Below, one piece after another: positions 1 through 12,045 of a stretch of 64,000 bases of DNA. This DNA is from Ochotona curzoniae (taxonomy: Eukaryota > Chordata > Mammalia > Lagomorpha > Ochotonidae). The first letter of the stretch is position 1; every line of letters starts with the position of its first letter. The notes beneath the pieces are model-generated. The model ran no database searches and was not told where the DNA came from. It saw only the letters and a program-made list of their open reading frames with translations. The position numbers and the translations under genes were made by a program. Location of the stretch: NCBI RefSeq assembly GCF_017591425.1, contig NW_024465369.1, positions 26,101,501 to 26,165,500 on the forward strand. Reading direction: 5' to 3'.

Positions 1-1080
1 CATAACAGGCCATTCCAAAATTCTTATCATACAAAATAAAAATGGGAAATGTTTGAGCGATTCATATATCTAGAATCTCCCCTTTGTGTCATCAAGGCAT
101 ATACAAATCATGTGATGGTTATTACAAATGTTAGAATCTTGCTGTTCAATGTAGGTAAATTAAATGAAAACAGTTTAGTGATTTTTTTTTCTTTATGTTT
201 GCTTTCCAAATAATACAGCCTAATTGGCTATTATAGAAAATCTAAATATCAATATTACTTTAAAGGTGACCCTGTGGTCTTTGAAGAGTTGTGCTTATGC
301 CTTATTGATCAGATTCTCAATAATAAAGCTATTCAGATGTGCAATGCATCAAACATTTTAGCATTTTTCCAGTTTTATTGTGCTAATAGAAAAATATACC
401 TTATACCCAATGAAGTAAATCTGATTTTGCTTTTATTGCTTTGTGTTTGAAATTGTGGCCCAGTGTCTTACCACCAATGCTGTAGTAATTATAGATGAGA
501 AAAAAGAAATTGTTATATAACAGTGCAATGCTTACTTGCTAGAAATAAACACCCAATTTCAGTAAAAAATAAGACTGACCTAACTCTGTGCTAAGATCTC
601 AGACTTAATAGCCACTCCAATTCCATCTGACATTTAAAAATTATAAAGCATGACAAAAAGAAATTCTTAAATGTCAGAATCCTCATAATTTCTTCAACAT
701 TTGCACTGAAGTCTTAACTTTTCCCCCCGCCCCTACCCTGTCTCTGAGCCCGTGAGTGCAAAAGGACCAGAGAGAGGCTGGAAGCTGGAGGATGCTCCAC
801 ATTTAGTTCCTCTGAAGTCAAGGCCAGGTCCTACAGACACACAATCCATCACAAGCCTTAAGCCAGGTCTTCTAAAAGGCTCCTCGCAGTCATTTCACCT
901 CATTAGTAGGCACAGTTAAAAGGTGGAGCTAATGTAGAATATGTGAAAAATTTAGGCATCACAATCCTCTTCCTCACATTTCTTTTTCATTAACTCATCA
1001 AGCTAGCTGACTTTAGTCACCGTCTTCCTGGCATTTTTGCTTTTAATCTAACTAAGCCAAATTTTAAAATTTCACATTAT
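1..1080. other. Unique AT-rich sequence
   Basis: I recognise no gene or repeat family here. Short open frames are unremarkable. A GC-richer patch around 720-850 contains a short C-run but no CpG cluster or splice-site context that I could support. Confidence 0.6.
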
Positions 1081-1120
1081 ATGGTGATTCCAAATGAGAG
1101 GTCAGCAGGGGAAAATTTAC

Positions 1121-1122
<2 letters not shown>

Positions 1123-1173
<51 letters not shown>
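1123..1173. repeat. (AC)n microsatellite
   Basis: Uninterrupted AC dinucleotide repeat of about 25 units. It creates artificial open frames (poly-Thr-His on plus, poly-Cys-Val on minus) that are not genes. Likely length-polymorphic. Confidence 0.97.
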
Positions 1174-1179
<6 letters not shown>

Positions 1180-1324
1180 GAAGCTGGGGGAGAAACAACA
1201 GAAAAAATAAGGGAAGGGAGAGAAGTAAAAATTACACCATGCTTACTGAAAGGAAGACATGCCCCTACCTTGTATAAATGTAACCACACAAGTCGGGATG
1301 GTATTGTTATAGTTTTTAACATTC

Positions 1325-1440
1325 AGCTAACCAGTGGATGAGACTCAGAGAGGTTAAACAGCTTGCCTGGGTCATTCAGCTTATTAAGGACAAAGCTGGG
1401 GTTCAGTCCTATACCTGTCCCTCTAAGGCAGTTTTAATCA
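1325..1440 (+). mobile_element. MIR SINE fragment
   Basis: The order 'gagactcagagaggttaa', 'cagcttgcctgggtca' and 'aaagctggggttcag' follows the conserved core and 3' part of the mammalian-wide MIR element (cagagaggttaagtaacttgcccaaggtcac...). It is diverged and 5'-truncated, typical of an insertion predating the placental radiation. Confidence 0.7.
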
Positions 1441-2560
1441 CTACTAGTGTTTGTTCCCAAACACCCAGAAGGATGCAGCTCTAATGAGATTACATTTATA
1501 TTTAGAAAACTAAGTATTTCACAACATTAAAAAGCTAACTCATTCCCTATGATTAATTGAACACCCATCTATATAATGTATTTTAATCAGTAACCCTCTA
1601 GTTTATAGCCAAGACACTTTAATGAATGTAGAGATATTCTAATCTGTTTTTCTCAGTATATCAAGCAAATTCATTCCTTACAAGCTCCTATTTTTAAACA
1701 TGTAGTATAGAAGGATCCAATTTATTTTTTCACTTATTAAACTCCAGTACACATTCCTGGAGATGGGTCTTGTGAACATGTGCATATTTGTGTTCATTGT
1801 CTATGTGTGTGAATAATATAAGCGATAAAACGGTACTTTGTAAATTATTTTTGTTGGGCAACATGTCGGTGAATCGCATTTTCTCAGTTCTACATTCTGT
1901 GGGATCCTGCTGGTTCTGTTTTCAGGGTTGTTGTAGGTTGTTTTTCCACATTTACTGAATGCCAGCAAAAAAGCTTTTATTTTCTGGCAGTTCCTTCAAT
2001 TTAGAAATAAAATAATTATCATTATGGGGAGTACCAGTTAATGTTCTAAAAGGGGGAGATTTTAAAGAGAAAATATTTTCTAGTAAATGAAACCACCATA
2101 TCATTATAGCAACATTTTCCCTTAGTTTTTAGAGCATTGTCTAAACAATCTAGAGAATTCTGATGTGAGAGTGACCCTTTATTGTAATGGAGGGATTTTA
2201 TATTGGCTTGTCAGAGGTAAATGAACTGTATGCTCTGTAAATTCTACTATAATTGTGTCCATTTTCTGATTTTGCTCCAGCTTGGTTGTTAGCTATAAAA
2301 TTACTGATAAGTAATAAAACACAGGTCAAAAGTACTAAGCCGTTATTGCAAATCTCACAAAATCAAAACAAGGAAATACCAGCCAACAACCACAATTCCC
2401 AACATTTACCTGTAAAATATGGTTTAAATAACTGAACCTTTTATTTTTCTTTTTTACTGTGCCTTATTAAAAATTTTACATTGCACTCATAGCTTGCTAA
2501 CCAAATGAGAAGAGATTTTGTAGTACCTGCAATTACACTTAAGAATTACAATTACATTGT
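1441..2560. other. Unique AT-rich sequence
   Basis: No repeat family or coding frame recognised. The 60-residue plus-strand frame near 2,253-2,435 shows no family resemblance. Confidence 0.55.
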
Positions 2561-2561
2561 T

Positions 2562-2862
2562 AAAAAAAAATTATTTGTTCAAAAGGCAGATATACAAAGA
2601 GGAAGAAAAGAGAAGAGAAATCATGCATCTATTGGTTCACCCCTAAATTGCTACAATGACTTGGACTGATCAGAGCCACCAGGCTGAAACCAGGAGCCAG
2701 CAGCTACTTCCAGGGTTCCACATGGCTACAGGGGTCCAGGGACTTAGGATATATTCGATTGTTTCAGCAGGCACATTAGCAGCGAGATGGAACAGAAGTG
2801 GAACAGCCAGGACTCGAACCAACAGCCATGTGTGATGCCTGTAAGCAATTCTTTGAACCAAC
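2562..2862 (-). mobile_element. Lagomorph C-repeat SINE (old, minus)
   Basis: The reverse-complement C-repeat landmarks appear in order: an A/T tail side with 'aaaggcagatatacaaagagg', then 'ccaggagccagcagct', the 'gggacttagg' region and a B-box-side 'aggactcgaaccaacagcc'. Many substitutions mark an old copy. It directly abuts a plus-strand C-repeat fragment. Confidence 0.8.
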
Positions 2863-3085
2863 TCCTTGCTTATGAACGATAAAAGCAGCAGAGGATGGTT
2901 CAAGCCCTTGGGCCCCTGTGCCCATGTGCGAGATGCAAAAAGAAATCAGGCTCCTGGTTTTGGATCAACTCAGCTCCGACCACTGCAGTCATTTGAAGAG
3001 TGAACCAGCAGATGGAAGATGTCTTTCTCTTCTCTTTCTCTCTCTTTCCCTCTCTCTACATTTCATATAAAATAAATAAATGTTT
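2863..3085 (+). mobile_element. Lagomorph C-repeat SINE, 5'-truncated (plus)
   Basis: It starts inside the element (ctccttgcttatgaacg...), continues through 'cccttgggcccctgtgccc', 'gaaccagcagatggaaga' and a CT-rich 3' region, and ends at 'aaataaataaatg'. The head and promoter boxes are missing. Together with the preceding minus copy it forms a tight inverted SINE pair. Confidence 0.8.
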
Positions 3086-4145
3086 TCAGAAATGTTTTCT
3101 GACCTCTAGTCCTACATAAGGGTATATTGCTTTTGTATCAACTACATCAAACACAGCAAAGCAGTTAAGACATAGCATAGGCTTTTAGACATAGTATAAG
3201 CTTGCTCAGCACTCAAAAAGCAAAACAAAACTATGTAACTATAGTGATTCTGTTGTCTTTTCTTCTTACATTACATCTCCCATTATTTAAAATGCACTCA
3301 ATCAAATATTTGATCACCCCCATCCTGAGGCTGCAAATGAATGACTAGAATATCTCAATGTTAATTTCTAAAAAAAAAAAAAAGAAGAATTGATTCAAAG
3401 AATTGCTTACAGATATTACTTCATAAAAGTTTTAAGCTCAAATAAATTTGGGAAATAATAAATTACGGAAAATTAAGTAGATTGTTTTCTCAAGGGCTTC
3501 TTACATGTTTTAGCATGATAATGATCACTGCAAATCACCAGGAATGTCCATAAAAATTACAAAATTTCCAAGTTATCTATCCTTTGAAATTTGTTCAGAC
3601 ATTATGCTTATAATAGCATTCCACAGAACCCACTTGGAGCAATACAAAAATTAGTATGATTACACTTACTCTTCATTGTTTCTTTATAAGAAACAAGCAG
3701 AAGGGTGAATAATGGAAAGTCTACTAATTCTCAAACCATTGACTAGAACGCAAAAAGAACTTGAAACTATCACAAGAGAGGCAATTTGTGGGAAAATGGG
3801 GTATTTTCTCATGGAAATACTTATAACATTTGGCTTACAATTCTGATGATGGTGTTAGTCTTACGAGTTCAGACTGGTCATAGTAATTAGTTTCGGCCTA
3901 AACTACCTCAAACGGTGACAAAGGTTAGTCACAGCACATTTGGTTTAAGCAAATGGAATGGTCAGTGTATACCAGCGTGGAGAAAATTGGAGCTTTGATT
4001 CTGGAAGACCCTTTTCAACTTCAAAGTCTGAGGTTCTACCTGTCAACTTCCGATAATCCATTTCCGCAGAAAATCACTAAGCCACAACGGCAGTAGAAGT
4101 TTCTCTAAGTGTTGTTTAACCGTGGTCAAAATATGTTTCTTCACA
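3086..4145. other. Unique AT-rich sequence
   Basis: Nothing recognised beyond a short A-run near 3,371-3,383. No sustained coding frame. Confidence 0.55.
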
Positions 4146-4540
4146 CAATATTGTTTAGTGGTGTTATGAACCAAATGCTTTTGTCCCCCAAATTTCAGAT
4201 GCTGAAATTTTAGTTCTCACAATGATGGCATTAAGCAGTAAGATCTATAGAAAGTACACAGGCCATGAGGGTGGAAGACTCATGACTGACATTGTTTAGA
4301 AGAAAAGATATAGGGGAGATATTTTTGCCTGCTACATGAAGATATAGGAGAGATATTTCTGCCTGCTACATGAAGATATAAGAAGACAAATTCCTGAAAA
4401 CATTGAGAAAACTGATTAGTAGAAAAATTAAGTTCTTTGCCAAGAATTCAACCATCATGGCAATCTTATCTCAAATATTAAGCTTCTAGAAGTGTGACAA
4501 ATTATACTACTCTGTTTCAGTCTCCTGAAACAAGAAAAAA
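4146..4540 (+). mobile_element. MaLR-type LTR (MLT1-like)
   Basis: The opening resembles the MLT1 start (gttatgaaccaaatgctttt, then 'gtcccccaaatttcagatg'). It is followed by 'ccatgagggtggaagactcatga' in the usual middle position and an 'aagcttctagaagtgtgacaaat' segment where the family has 'cctccagaactgtgagaaat'. This is an ancient solo LTR of the ERVL-MaLR group, non-coding. It carries an internal 34-bp duplication. Confidence 0.65.
4306..4380. repeat. 34-bp tandem duplication
   Basis: A 34-bp unit beginning 'agatatagg' occurs at 4306-4339 and 4340-4373, with a third partial start at 4374. The copies differ at only a few positions, so the duplication is much younger than the LTR that holds it. 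Confidence 0.9.
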
Positions 4541-4624
4541 TTGACTTTTGCATCATAGATACTGGGGATTCAGGGCACATTCACAGTGATGCTCTCCCCA
4601 TCCAGACTAAAAAGAGAGAGAAAA

Positions 4625-4628
<4 letters not shown>

Positions 4629-4671
<43 letters not shown>
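4629..4671. repeat. (TA)n microsatellite
   Basis: About 21 TA units directly after an A-rich run. It is self-complementary and likely length-variable. Confidence 0.97.
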
Positions 4672-4674
<3 letters not shown>

Positions 4675-4679
4675 ATCTT

Positions 4680-5619
4680 CTGAGATTATGTAGAAAATCT
4701 CAATAGCACTTTTCCCTAAAAGTCAATAAAAATATCATTTGACTCCATAGACACAAAACTGAGCATAGCTTTGTCAATTTACATCCTATAAATGGTTAAA
4801 GAATTTTATAACAGAATAACACATAAGTATGTATGCATTTTTGAAGGATGAAAAACAAGCATCAACAATATTCTGGAGATTTACTTTTATTCTTAAAAAT
4901 CTGTAACTATTCAAAGTGAGACTTCTACTTTTAAAATATCTGATAGAATAACTTGGTCTGGCAGCATCTCCACTCAATCAAGCATTTACTTTGTCTATGA
5001 TTAGATTTTAATGTTAGAGAACTCATCAGCCCATGCACTCTACACAGGGGCTGACAAGGAAGAAGTTCACAATTATTAATTTGCTTTCTTTCACTGTAGA
5101 ACAATTTTTTTTCTCTCTATGAGTCTTTTTTGAGTGGGAGAAATTTTCAGACAAACCCAACCAAATGAATGACTTCTTTATTCTTCTATATTTACGTTCA
5201 ACTCCTCCTAGTAATTTATTTGTCTATATAAGGAACATTAAGTCTCCTTAGTTTTTCCATTTTCTACTACAAACTACACTCTAGGATCATGCACTGAAAT
5301 TTGGTACCAGAATATTTGTAACAATAAAGTATAAGTAACTGTTTACATGAAATATTTTAAAAATTCATAACGATTAACCTTAAGTGACTTTTATAATTCT
5401 GCCACATTATGAAGGGTGCCAGATAATGCAACCAAAAAAAAAAAAAAAACCAACCCTAAAACTAAGAGAGACATAAATAATGCCAGTCATTAAGATTTTC
5501 TAGCCTTCTGACTCCTCATCCAAGGTTTGTGGTTGTGAGTCAAGAACCACAAGTTCAATCACATCCTTGATTTCAGACCTTCTTGTACATATCCAGATAT
5601 TTCATGCGTATAAATGTAT
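4680..5619. other. Unique AT-rich sequence with A-tract
   Basis: No gene or family recognised. A 16-base A-run lies at 5,434-5,449 without an identifiable retroposon upstream. Confidence 0.55.
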
Positions 5620-5738
5620 GCTAAGCACTTGCCTAGGCATCGGTAGGCCTTAGCTTATTGATGCTACTTAGTTGAATCTGCACCTATATGGCATCACAGG
5701 AGGTGGTTTAACATGTTATGCCACAACTCTGGCCCCAG
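5620..5738 (-). mobile_element. Lagomorph C-repeat SINE, old 5' fragment
   Basis: Read on the minus strand it begins 'ggggccagagttgtggcata', then 'acatgttaaaccacctcctg' and 'gatgccatataggtgc', matching a C-repeat head, A-box area and the 'cccatatgggcgcc' block. The 3' half cannot be recognised. Confidence 0.65.
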
Positions 5739-5829
5739 AAATTGTTTTGTTTTGTTTTTGTTGGTTTTTCTATCTATGTTAATATGGCACATTGAAGCAG
5801 GTGCTAAATAGATTCCCAGAAATACCCTC

Positions 5830-6480
5830 TGAGTATACATGTTCTCCTTCAAAAGCTATAATGATCCAGACATTGTGCTCCTGGAGAAATTTCTTTGGAA
5901 TTTATCCTTAGAAAATGAAGTTAGCATACGTAAGAGTTATCTGTAACCCCATGTTTATATCAGCTAAACTTATCATAACTAATAATTAAATCATCCCAGA
6001 TGTCTATTGACTGATGACTAGATAAAGAAACGGTGGTATGTATACACAATGGAATGCTACTCAACAATAAACAGAATGAAATACAGTCTTTTGCAACAAG
6101 ACAGATGCAAGAGGGGACCATTGTGCTTTTTGAAATAGACCAGTGTGTAAAAGGAAAACATTATTTTCTCTGATTTTGGTAACTAATATACAGAGTACCA
6201 AGAAGTGTAACGTATATAGGCAAAATCTTTTTTAAGTTTTCATTATTATTTATAGCATTTGTTTATACTGTGAAAGAACAATGGCTTTTCTAATTCCTGT
6301 TGAATTATTTTATTTTATGTAAGTTCGTGATTATAAAGCAAACTGAAAGTATGCCATTATAAAAGTCAAAAGAAAAATGAGAAAGAATGGAATAGGATAC
6401 AGTTATTAGTATGATTATAGCTTTAAAACTATAAATGTATGGAATCTATATTATGTGTTCCCTTTATATGAATAAAAATT
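5830..6480 (+). mobile_element. L1 3' end, sense
   Basis: The succession 'ttatatcagctaaacttatc', 'cagatgtctattgactgatg', 'ggtatgtatacacaatggaa' and 'tgctactcaacaataaac' is the conserved L1 ORF2-end/3'-region pattern (caatgtccatcaacagatg... tggtatatacatacaatggaa...). It ends in an A/T-rich stretch with AATAAA-like words. Non-functional, 5'-truncated. Confidence 0.8.
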
Positions 6481-6914
6481 ATTTTCAATTGTTTGAAAAT
6501 TTACCTAAAGAATCAGAAATCAAGACAAATGAAACATATACGAAGGTTCTATAAAAACTACTAATTATATGTAAGTATTTTTGTAATCTCAAACTAACAT
6601 AATTTTATTATTTCACACATGTGCTACCTACATACTTTCAGGTATTACATCATTTTCCACAATGTTTGGGGAAATGAGTTTGGAAACAAGCTAATTCCTT
6701 TTACTGGTAGATTGTAAAACATCTTCATACCTCAAATACTGAAAATAGTGTGATTCCTTTTGAGATGTGCTGAAAATTCAACCAATTATCCAAGTTGTAA
6801 ATGCAAACTTAACAGGGTGCATAAAACTCACATTCACATTCACTAAATTCACATTCTTGAATAGCATAATATACATTTTTAAAAAGTTGCTTGAGATGGA
6901 TTGTGATTTTATAG
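6481..6914. other. Unique AT-rich sequence
   Basis: No repeat family or gene recognised. Confidence 0.5.
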
Positions 6915-6926
6915 GCACAGAGTTTT

Positions 6927-7257
6927 AAAAGACTTATTTATTTTTATTATAAGGTCAGATATACAGAGAGGTCGAGAGACAGAGAGAAAGATCTTCCATC
7001 CAATGATACACTCCACAAGTGACTGCAACAGACAGTGCTGCACCAATCCCAAGCCAGGAGCCAGAAACCTCCTCCAGGTCTCCCATGCGAGTGCAGTGCA
7101 GGGTCCCAAGGCTTTGGGTCATCTTTGACTGCTTTCCAAGGCCACAAGCAGGAAGTTGGATGGGAAGTGGAGCTGCTGGGATTAGAACTGGTTCCCATAT
7201 GGAATACTGGCACATTCAAGGCAAGGACTTTAGCTACTAGGCCACTGCGCCAAGTGT
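6927..7257 (-). mobile_element. Lagomorph C-repeat SINE, full length (minus)
   Basis: Complete reverse-complement C-repeat from a T-rich tail to a head ending near 'ccactgcgccaagtg'. It is flanked by near-identical direct repeats 'gcacagag(t/a)tttt' (6915-6926 and 7258-7270), read as the target-site duplication. B-box remnant 'gggattagaactggt'. Moderately diverged. Confidence 0.92.
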
Positions 7258-7280
7258 GCACAGAGATTTTTTTGAAAATT

Positions 7281-7610
7281 ACACACATGGATCCTGTGCA
7301 GTAGCCTAGTGGCTAAAGTTCTCATCTTGAGTGAGTTGGGATCCCATGTGGGCACCTCTTTGTACCCAGGCAGCCCGGATTCCCACCCAGATCCCCGCTT
7401 ATGCCCTGGGAAAGCAGTGAAGAATGGCCCAAGGACCAGGCTCCTCCATGGAAGACTTGAAAGAGGCTCTGGGCTCCTGGCTTCAGATCAATGCAGCTTC
7501 AGCCATTGCAGCCACTTGGGGCGTGAAACTGAGAGCGGAAGGTCTTCCTCTTTCTCTCTCCTTCTTCTAAGTATGTTTGATTTTCCAATAAAAATAAAAT
7601 AAATCTTTTA
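7281..7610 (+). mobile_element. Lagomorph C-repeat SINE (plus)
   Basis: Head 'gatcctgtgcagtagcctag', 'ggatcccatgtgggcacc', 'ctgggaaagcagtgaagaa', 'ctcctggcttcagatcaatg' and tail 'ccaataaaaataaaataaat'. It lies about 24 bp after the minus-strand copy, giving a head-to-head inverted pair. The TG-rich stretch just after the tail (7617-7631) is a short microsatellite. Confidence 0.9.
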
Positions 7611-7990
7611 TGTATAGGTGTGTGTGTGTGTCCAAACAATAGGAACATGACAGTATAAGCATGACATGAACGCTTCATCACAACTCTGACATTTTACTTT
7701 TTCCTCCAAATTGATTATTTTTATCCAGGAGAGTCTGTTATTATTTCTTTTTTAAACAAAGCTTTTCAGTTTATTTCGCTATACAAACTTGCCTTCCTTA
7801 ACTCCAAATCTGTAACAGTTTTTAGAAGATAATAAAAACTAAATCAAAATGTATGTGAGAAATATGAAATCAGTTTTAAACTTAGCTTCTTAACATAATC
7901 ATATATTTTTACAACAGCTGTCTTTTTTTGCTGGGAGTATATATTTTACTGTACAAATTTTATTTTTGATATTTTTACATATTTGATGTG
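7611..7990. other. Short unique AT-rich segment
   Basis: Nothing recognised apart from the short TG run at its start. It borders the 3' edge of the minus-strand tandem-monomer repeat. Confidence 0.5.
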
Positions 7991-7999
7991 GGTGCAAAG

Positions 8000-10440
8000 G
8001 GTCAAGGGCTACAGAAAAGTGGGTGTGACCATTGTTTTGACATTTTCTTTTTTCCTTCCTGCATGTGGGGAAAGGGGAGAGATAAAGGGAGAGGCCACAT
8101 CCAGCCACCCAACCATCCCAGTGTCCCTGATGTGGTATGTGCTCCTAGGGTCCCACTCAAGTAGTTTTGATGGTTCAACAGATCTGGATTGCTGCCAATA
8201 TTGCCACTCCAATCATGATGAAATCCCACCAGAACCCATCAAGTGACATAATCCAATTTAGAGTGTCCTTTTACCCAGGTATTCACTGTCAACTCTTGCC
8301 TGGAGTAGTGAATCAATTTGTTCTGGTCTCCATCTTTTATGGTAGCAGGTGTCTTCTGCAGGCTCCAGTGTACTACTATATCCTCCATTTGCATCTGGAT
8401 ATGCTGTCTACTGCTCTGTCTAAGCCACCGAGAGGCCCAGCTCTGACACATGCATTCCACAGTCAGACTATGGAACCTGCAATTTCCTCCATGGTTGAAG
8501 TTCCGAACCCAGTGGTTCAGTTGGGGGGATTCCCAAAGAAACCTCATCTGAGGTGATCCCAGACCTGATTCTTGTGCGTGGAAGCCAACAGTCTGGCACA
8601 TTCTGTTGCCCAAATCAGCGCACGAGCACACTGTTATTTGCTATTGCTGGGTCAGTTGTCTCCAACCCTGTCTTCTATGCAAACTAATGGGTGTTGCAGT
8701 CCAGCCTGATCCTGCCAACCACACACTCGGTCCCCACGCAAACCAGTGAGAGCTAAAGACTAGTTAGAGTGACCCCCAATAACCCTCACCAGGCCTGCCT
8801 CCTGCTTCATTCCTGTGCTTGCCAGTATGTACAACAGTTTGATCCAGTCTGTCCCATATCCCACCCTAGCTCTTGTCAGTAGGCATTGAAGCCTAGTTCA
8901 ACCCAACCAGCCCCACTATTCAGCCCACACATGTGCTTATAGGTGCCACTCTCTGTCTAGCCATGCCTGCCTCAGTTCTGGTTCTCATGCTCACCAGTGG
9001 GAGTGCCAACCCAAGAGGGAGGTGCCCACCTTTTCCCTACTGGGTCCACTCCCACTCACATAACTTGCCCTATCCAGGTGGTACTGCAGTGTAGCTGAGC
9101 AGAGTTCGCCCCTCCCCTTCACTCCACCATGCCAGCAATTGCTAGCTGATGCTACAGCAAAGCCCTACTAACCCTCACCAACTCTGGCTTATGCATGTAC
9201 GAGTAGGTACAGTCCACCTAGCCTAACTTATCTCTGATCCAGCTTACATGCAGGACAAAAGGTGTTGTAGCCCTGTCTGGCCAGGTCTGCCCTGAATCTC
9301 AGCTCTTATGCTCATCACTAGGAATAGTGAACCAGCAGGGGAATCTCCCTGCAGCCTCGCTACTTGGAGCATCCAGTCTTCCCTGGGTCTCACATGTGCT
9401 GATTGGGTACTGTGACTCAGTCTGGGATGTATGGCCTGCCTCTCCTTGGCATTTGCAAGTGGATGATGTAGCCTGTCTTCACTCACTCGCACCAAGTTCC
9501 AACTCACACTTTTGGAGACCACAGCCTAATCCAGCTCAGCCAATCCTCAGTCCGTCCCGGCCCTAGTGTGAACTGGCTGGTATTGCAGCCCAACCTATGA
9601 CCCAGCATGACCCAGACATCATTCTGGCTCTTGGACTTGCCAATGGGTGATACGAACTGATCCAGTCTAGCTTGCCCCACATGTGAGCCAAAGGTAAGTG
9701 CATGGGCACCATAACCTGGCCTGGTCTGGGCTGCTCAATTTCTTAGTTCGTGCGTTCACCTGTAGTGACTGAATCCCAACAGAGCAGTTGCCCAAGCTCC
9801 TCCATCAGAACCTCTCCGACTACCACATCTCACACACACACTGGTGGGTCCACGGGCCAGACTTACTTAGTCCACCTCCTGTCCCAACAAAAAAAACTGG
9901 CCTTTCCTAAGCAGTTCTCATCCTTTCTGTTTCTTACTGCTGCATGTAATAGCCAAACCAAATCTGGTAAATACCCAGACATAGTTCACACATAGCTCAG
10001 CAAGAACAGAGACCTACCCAGGCCATTCTACACCCATTATGGTTCTCACAAACTCTAATGGGTGCTTGAATCTAGCCCAGTCTTGCATGTCCCAGACCCA
10101 GTCCACATCCATGCCTAGGGGGACTGCATCCATATCCAGAAGACTACACCCTTTACTCTGTACCCACCATGATCACAGGTGGGACCCATAACCCAGCCAG
10201 GGTGTCCCTATGACTCCCAAACCAGGCCTGATCCCAGCCACCGATCTCACAGATGCCAGTGGTTGCTCTGACCCAGCTTGGCATAGTCCCTCTGTTGTCT
10301 TGGCCTTTGCCTTTAGATGCTTCAGCCTGGTCCAGACAGCCCCCAGTCCCAACTCTGCTGGCAGGAAACAGGATGGAGTGTAGGTTATCCAGGACTAGGC
10401 TCCCATACCTTCTGGTTTGTATGAATCAGGGATGAGAGAA
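8000..10440 (-). repeat. Diverged tandem-monomer repeat block 1
   Basis: GC-richer than its surroundings. On the minus strand, related short modules recur: 'agtaccca(a/c)tcagcacatg', 'tgagaaccagaactgaggca', 'cctgctggttcactattcc'. The 3' flank (about 8,100-8,560 read minus) is non-tandem and matches the end of block 3, for example 'cagtagacagcatatccag' against 'cagcagacagcacacccgg'. Candidate identities are an L1 5' UTR or an unclassified lagomorph repeat. Open frames inside it (for example 8,239-8,631 minus) look incidental. Confidence 0.7.
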
Positions 10441-10599
10441 GATTAAGCCACAGTCATGTGGCTGAAGGACCCAGATACCCATGCCACGCCGCTGCTCAAA
10501 TTTACCTCTTTACAACATGTTTCTTACTACATGTATACACTGTTTTAAAGATTGTTTAAAAGAGAAATAAGCAGTAGGTTAGCAATGCAGTTAACCTAT

Positions 10600-11770
10600 T
10601 GTTTTATAGAATCCTAAACCTAGCATAGCTAGCTACAATCTAATACCTACCAAATTAACCTCATTAATCTCTTCTTCACTACTTCCCTCTCCAACCAGTG
10701 GTTGTCACCACTAGGTTTTTAAATTCTATGAGACTGTCTATTTTTTAGACACCATGTGGATGAAATAATGTAGTATTTATATTAACATGCTTGATTTATT
10801 TCATTTAGCAATAAACTCCAGTTTTAGCCATGTTTTTGAAAACGACAGGATTTCATCATCAAGCTATAGATCTGATAAGGGGCTAACATTCAGAAATCTG
10901 AAAGGTCTAAATTTCATTTTAAAATAGAGTGAACAAATTTCATGTATTTCATTATACATAGGATCATAGCATTATTTCCCACCATCCCATCCCACTTGCC
11001 AGAATTTCCCACTCACACTCCTTCTTCCTATTTGTTTTAGAATAGCATATTTTTGTTTTACTAATCACAGGGCTAGCATTTTATTAGCTAAAGATTCAAT
11101 ATATAACATGTGGGTGGGGGAGAAACTACTTAAGGAGTATAGGAAAGGGTTATAAACAAACAAATCCCGAGATTGTCAATTTCATTCATATAGATTGGAT
11201 TTCCTATTTCCTATGTATTAGTTATCACAGATTGGGAAAAACATATATTTTTTTAAAGATTTATTTTTATTATTTTTTTTTATTGGAAAGGCAGATATAC
11301 AGAGAGGAGAGACAGAGAGGAAGATCTTCCATCCAATGATTCACTCCCCAAGTGAGCGCAATGGCCCATGCCGATCCGAAGCCAGGAGCCTCTTCCAGGT
11401 CTCCCACGTGGATGCAGGGTCCCAAAGCCTTGGGCCGTCCTCGACTGCTTTCCCGGGCCACAGGCAGGGAGCTGGAAGGGAAGCGGGGCTGCTGGGATAG
11501 AACTGGCGCCCATATGGGATCCCTGGCGTGCAAGGCGAGGACCTTAACCACTTGCACCACCGCGCTGGGCCCGAAAAACATATTTTTTGAGACTGGCTTA
11601 TTTCAGTAAATATATGGTTTCTAATTGGATCCATTCAGTTGCAAATGATAAAATTTTATTTCTTTTTATGGCGAAATAGTATTCTATAGTATATTTATGT
11701 ATGTGTGCATCCTATTCACAGTGGAGAACCAGGGCTATGCAGTTTGAAAACTTACTAACATATGTCAACA
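10600..11770 (-). mobile_element. Old L1 3' region, antisense, split by a SINE
   Basis: Plus-strand text such as 'agtggttgtcaccactaggt', 'gaaaacgacaggatttcatc' and 'ttctttttatggcgaaatag' followed by 'tattctatagtatattta' is the reverse complement of L1-type 3' sequence (ttttatggctgaatagtattccat...). A young SINE at 11,247-11,572 interrupts it. No open frame survives. Confidence 0.7.
11247..11572 (-). mobile_element. Young C-repeat SINE (minus) with TSD
   Basis: Near-consensus copy read on the minus strand. Flanking direct repeats 'gaaaaacatat' at 11,236-11,246 and 11,573-11,583 define the ends. Intact B-box-like segment 'ggcgccagttctatcccagc' with a small change. It sits inside an older antisense L1, which orders the two insertions. 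Confidence 0.95.
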
Positions 11771-11837
11771 TGGAGATATGAAATATTTTCCTTTTATCCT
11801 AAGTGAGAGAAACTTTCTTTTTTTTAATGTGTCTTCA

Positions 11838-12045
11838 TTTTTTAATAAAGATTTATTTATTTCTATTGGAAAGGCAGATATACAGAGAGGAGGAGAGACA
11901 GAGAGGAAGATCTTCTCTCTGCTGATTGATTCCCCAAGTGGCCACAAAGGCCGGTGCTGCACCGATCCGAAGCCAGGAGCCAGGAACCTCTTCCAGGAGT
12001 CCTACATGGGTGTGGGGTCCCAAAGTTTTGAGCTGTCAGCTCCAG
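11838..12045 (-). mobile_element. C-repeat SINE 3' part (minus) of a chimera
   Basis: Reverse-complement 3' half: T-rich tail, 'aaaggcagatatacagagag', 'gatcttctctctgctgatt', 'gtggccacaaaggccggtgc'. It breaks off near the 'caaagttttgagctg' region and joins a plus-strand young SINE at about 12,046. Its sequence type is older than that neighbour. Confidence 0.88.

Noticed and set aside
1077..1341. Open frames on both strands (81 and 86 residues)
   Set aside because: Produced by the AC microsatellite; poly-Cys-Val and poly-Thr-His are artefacts.
8239..8631. 130-residue minus-strand frame
   Set aside because: Lies in the 3' flank of tandem-monomer block 1, a repeat; the related flank in block 3 has no matching frame and I see no protein family.
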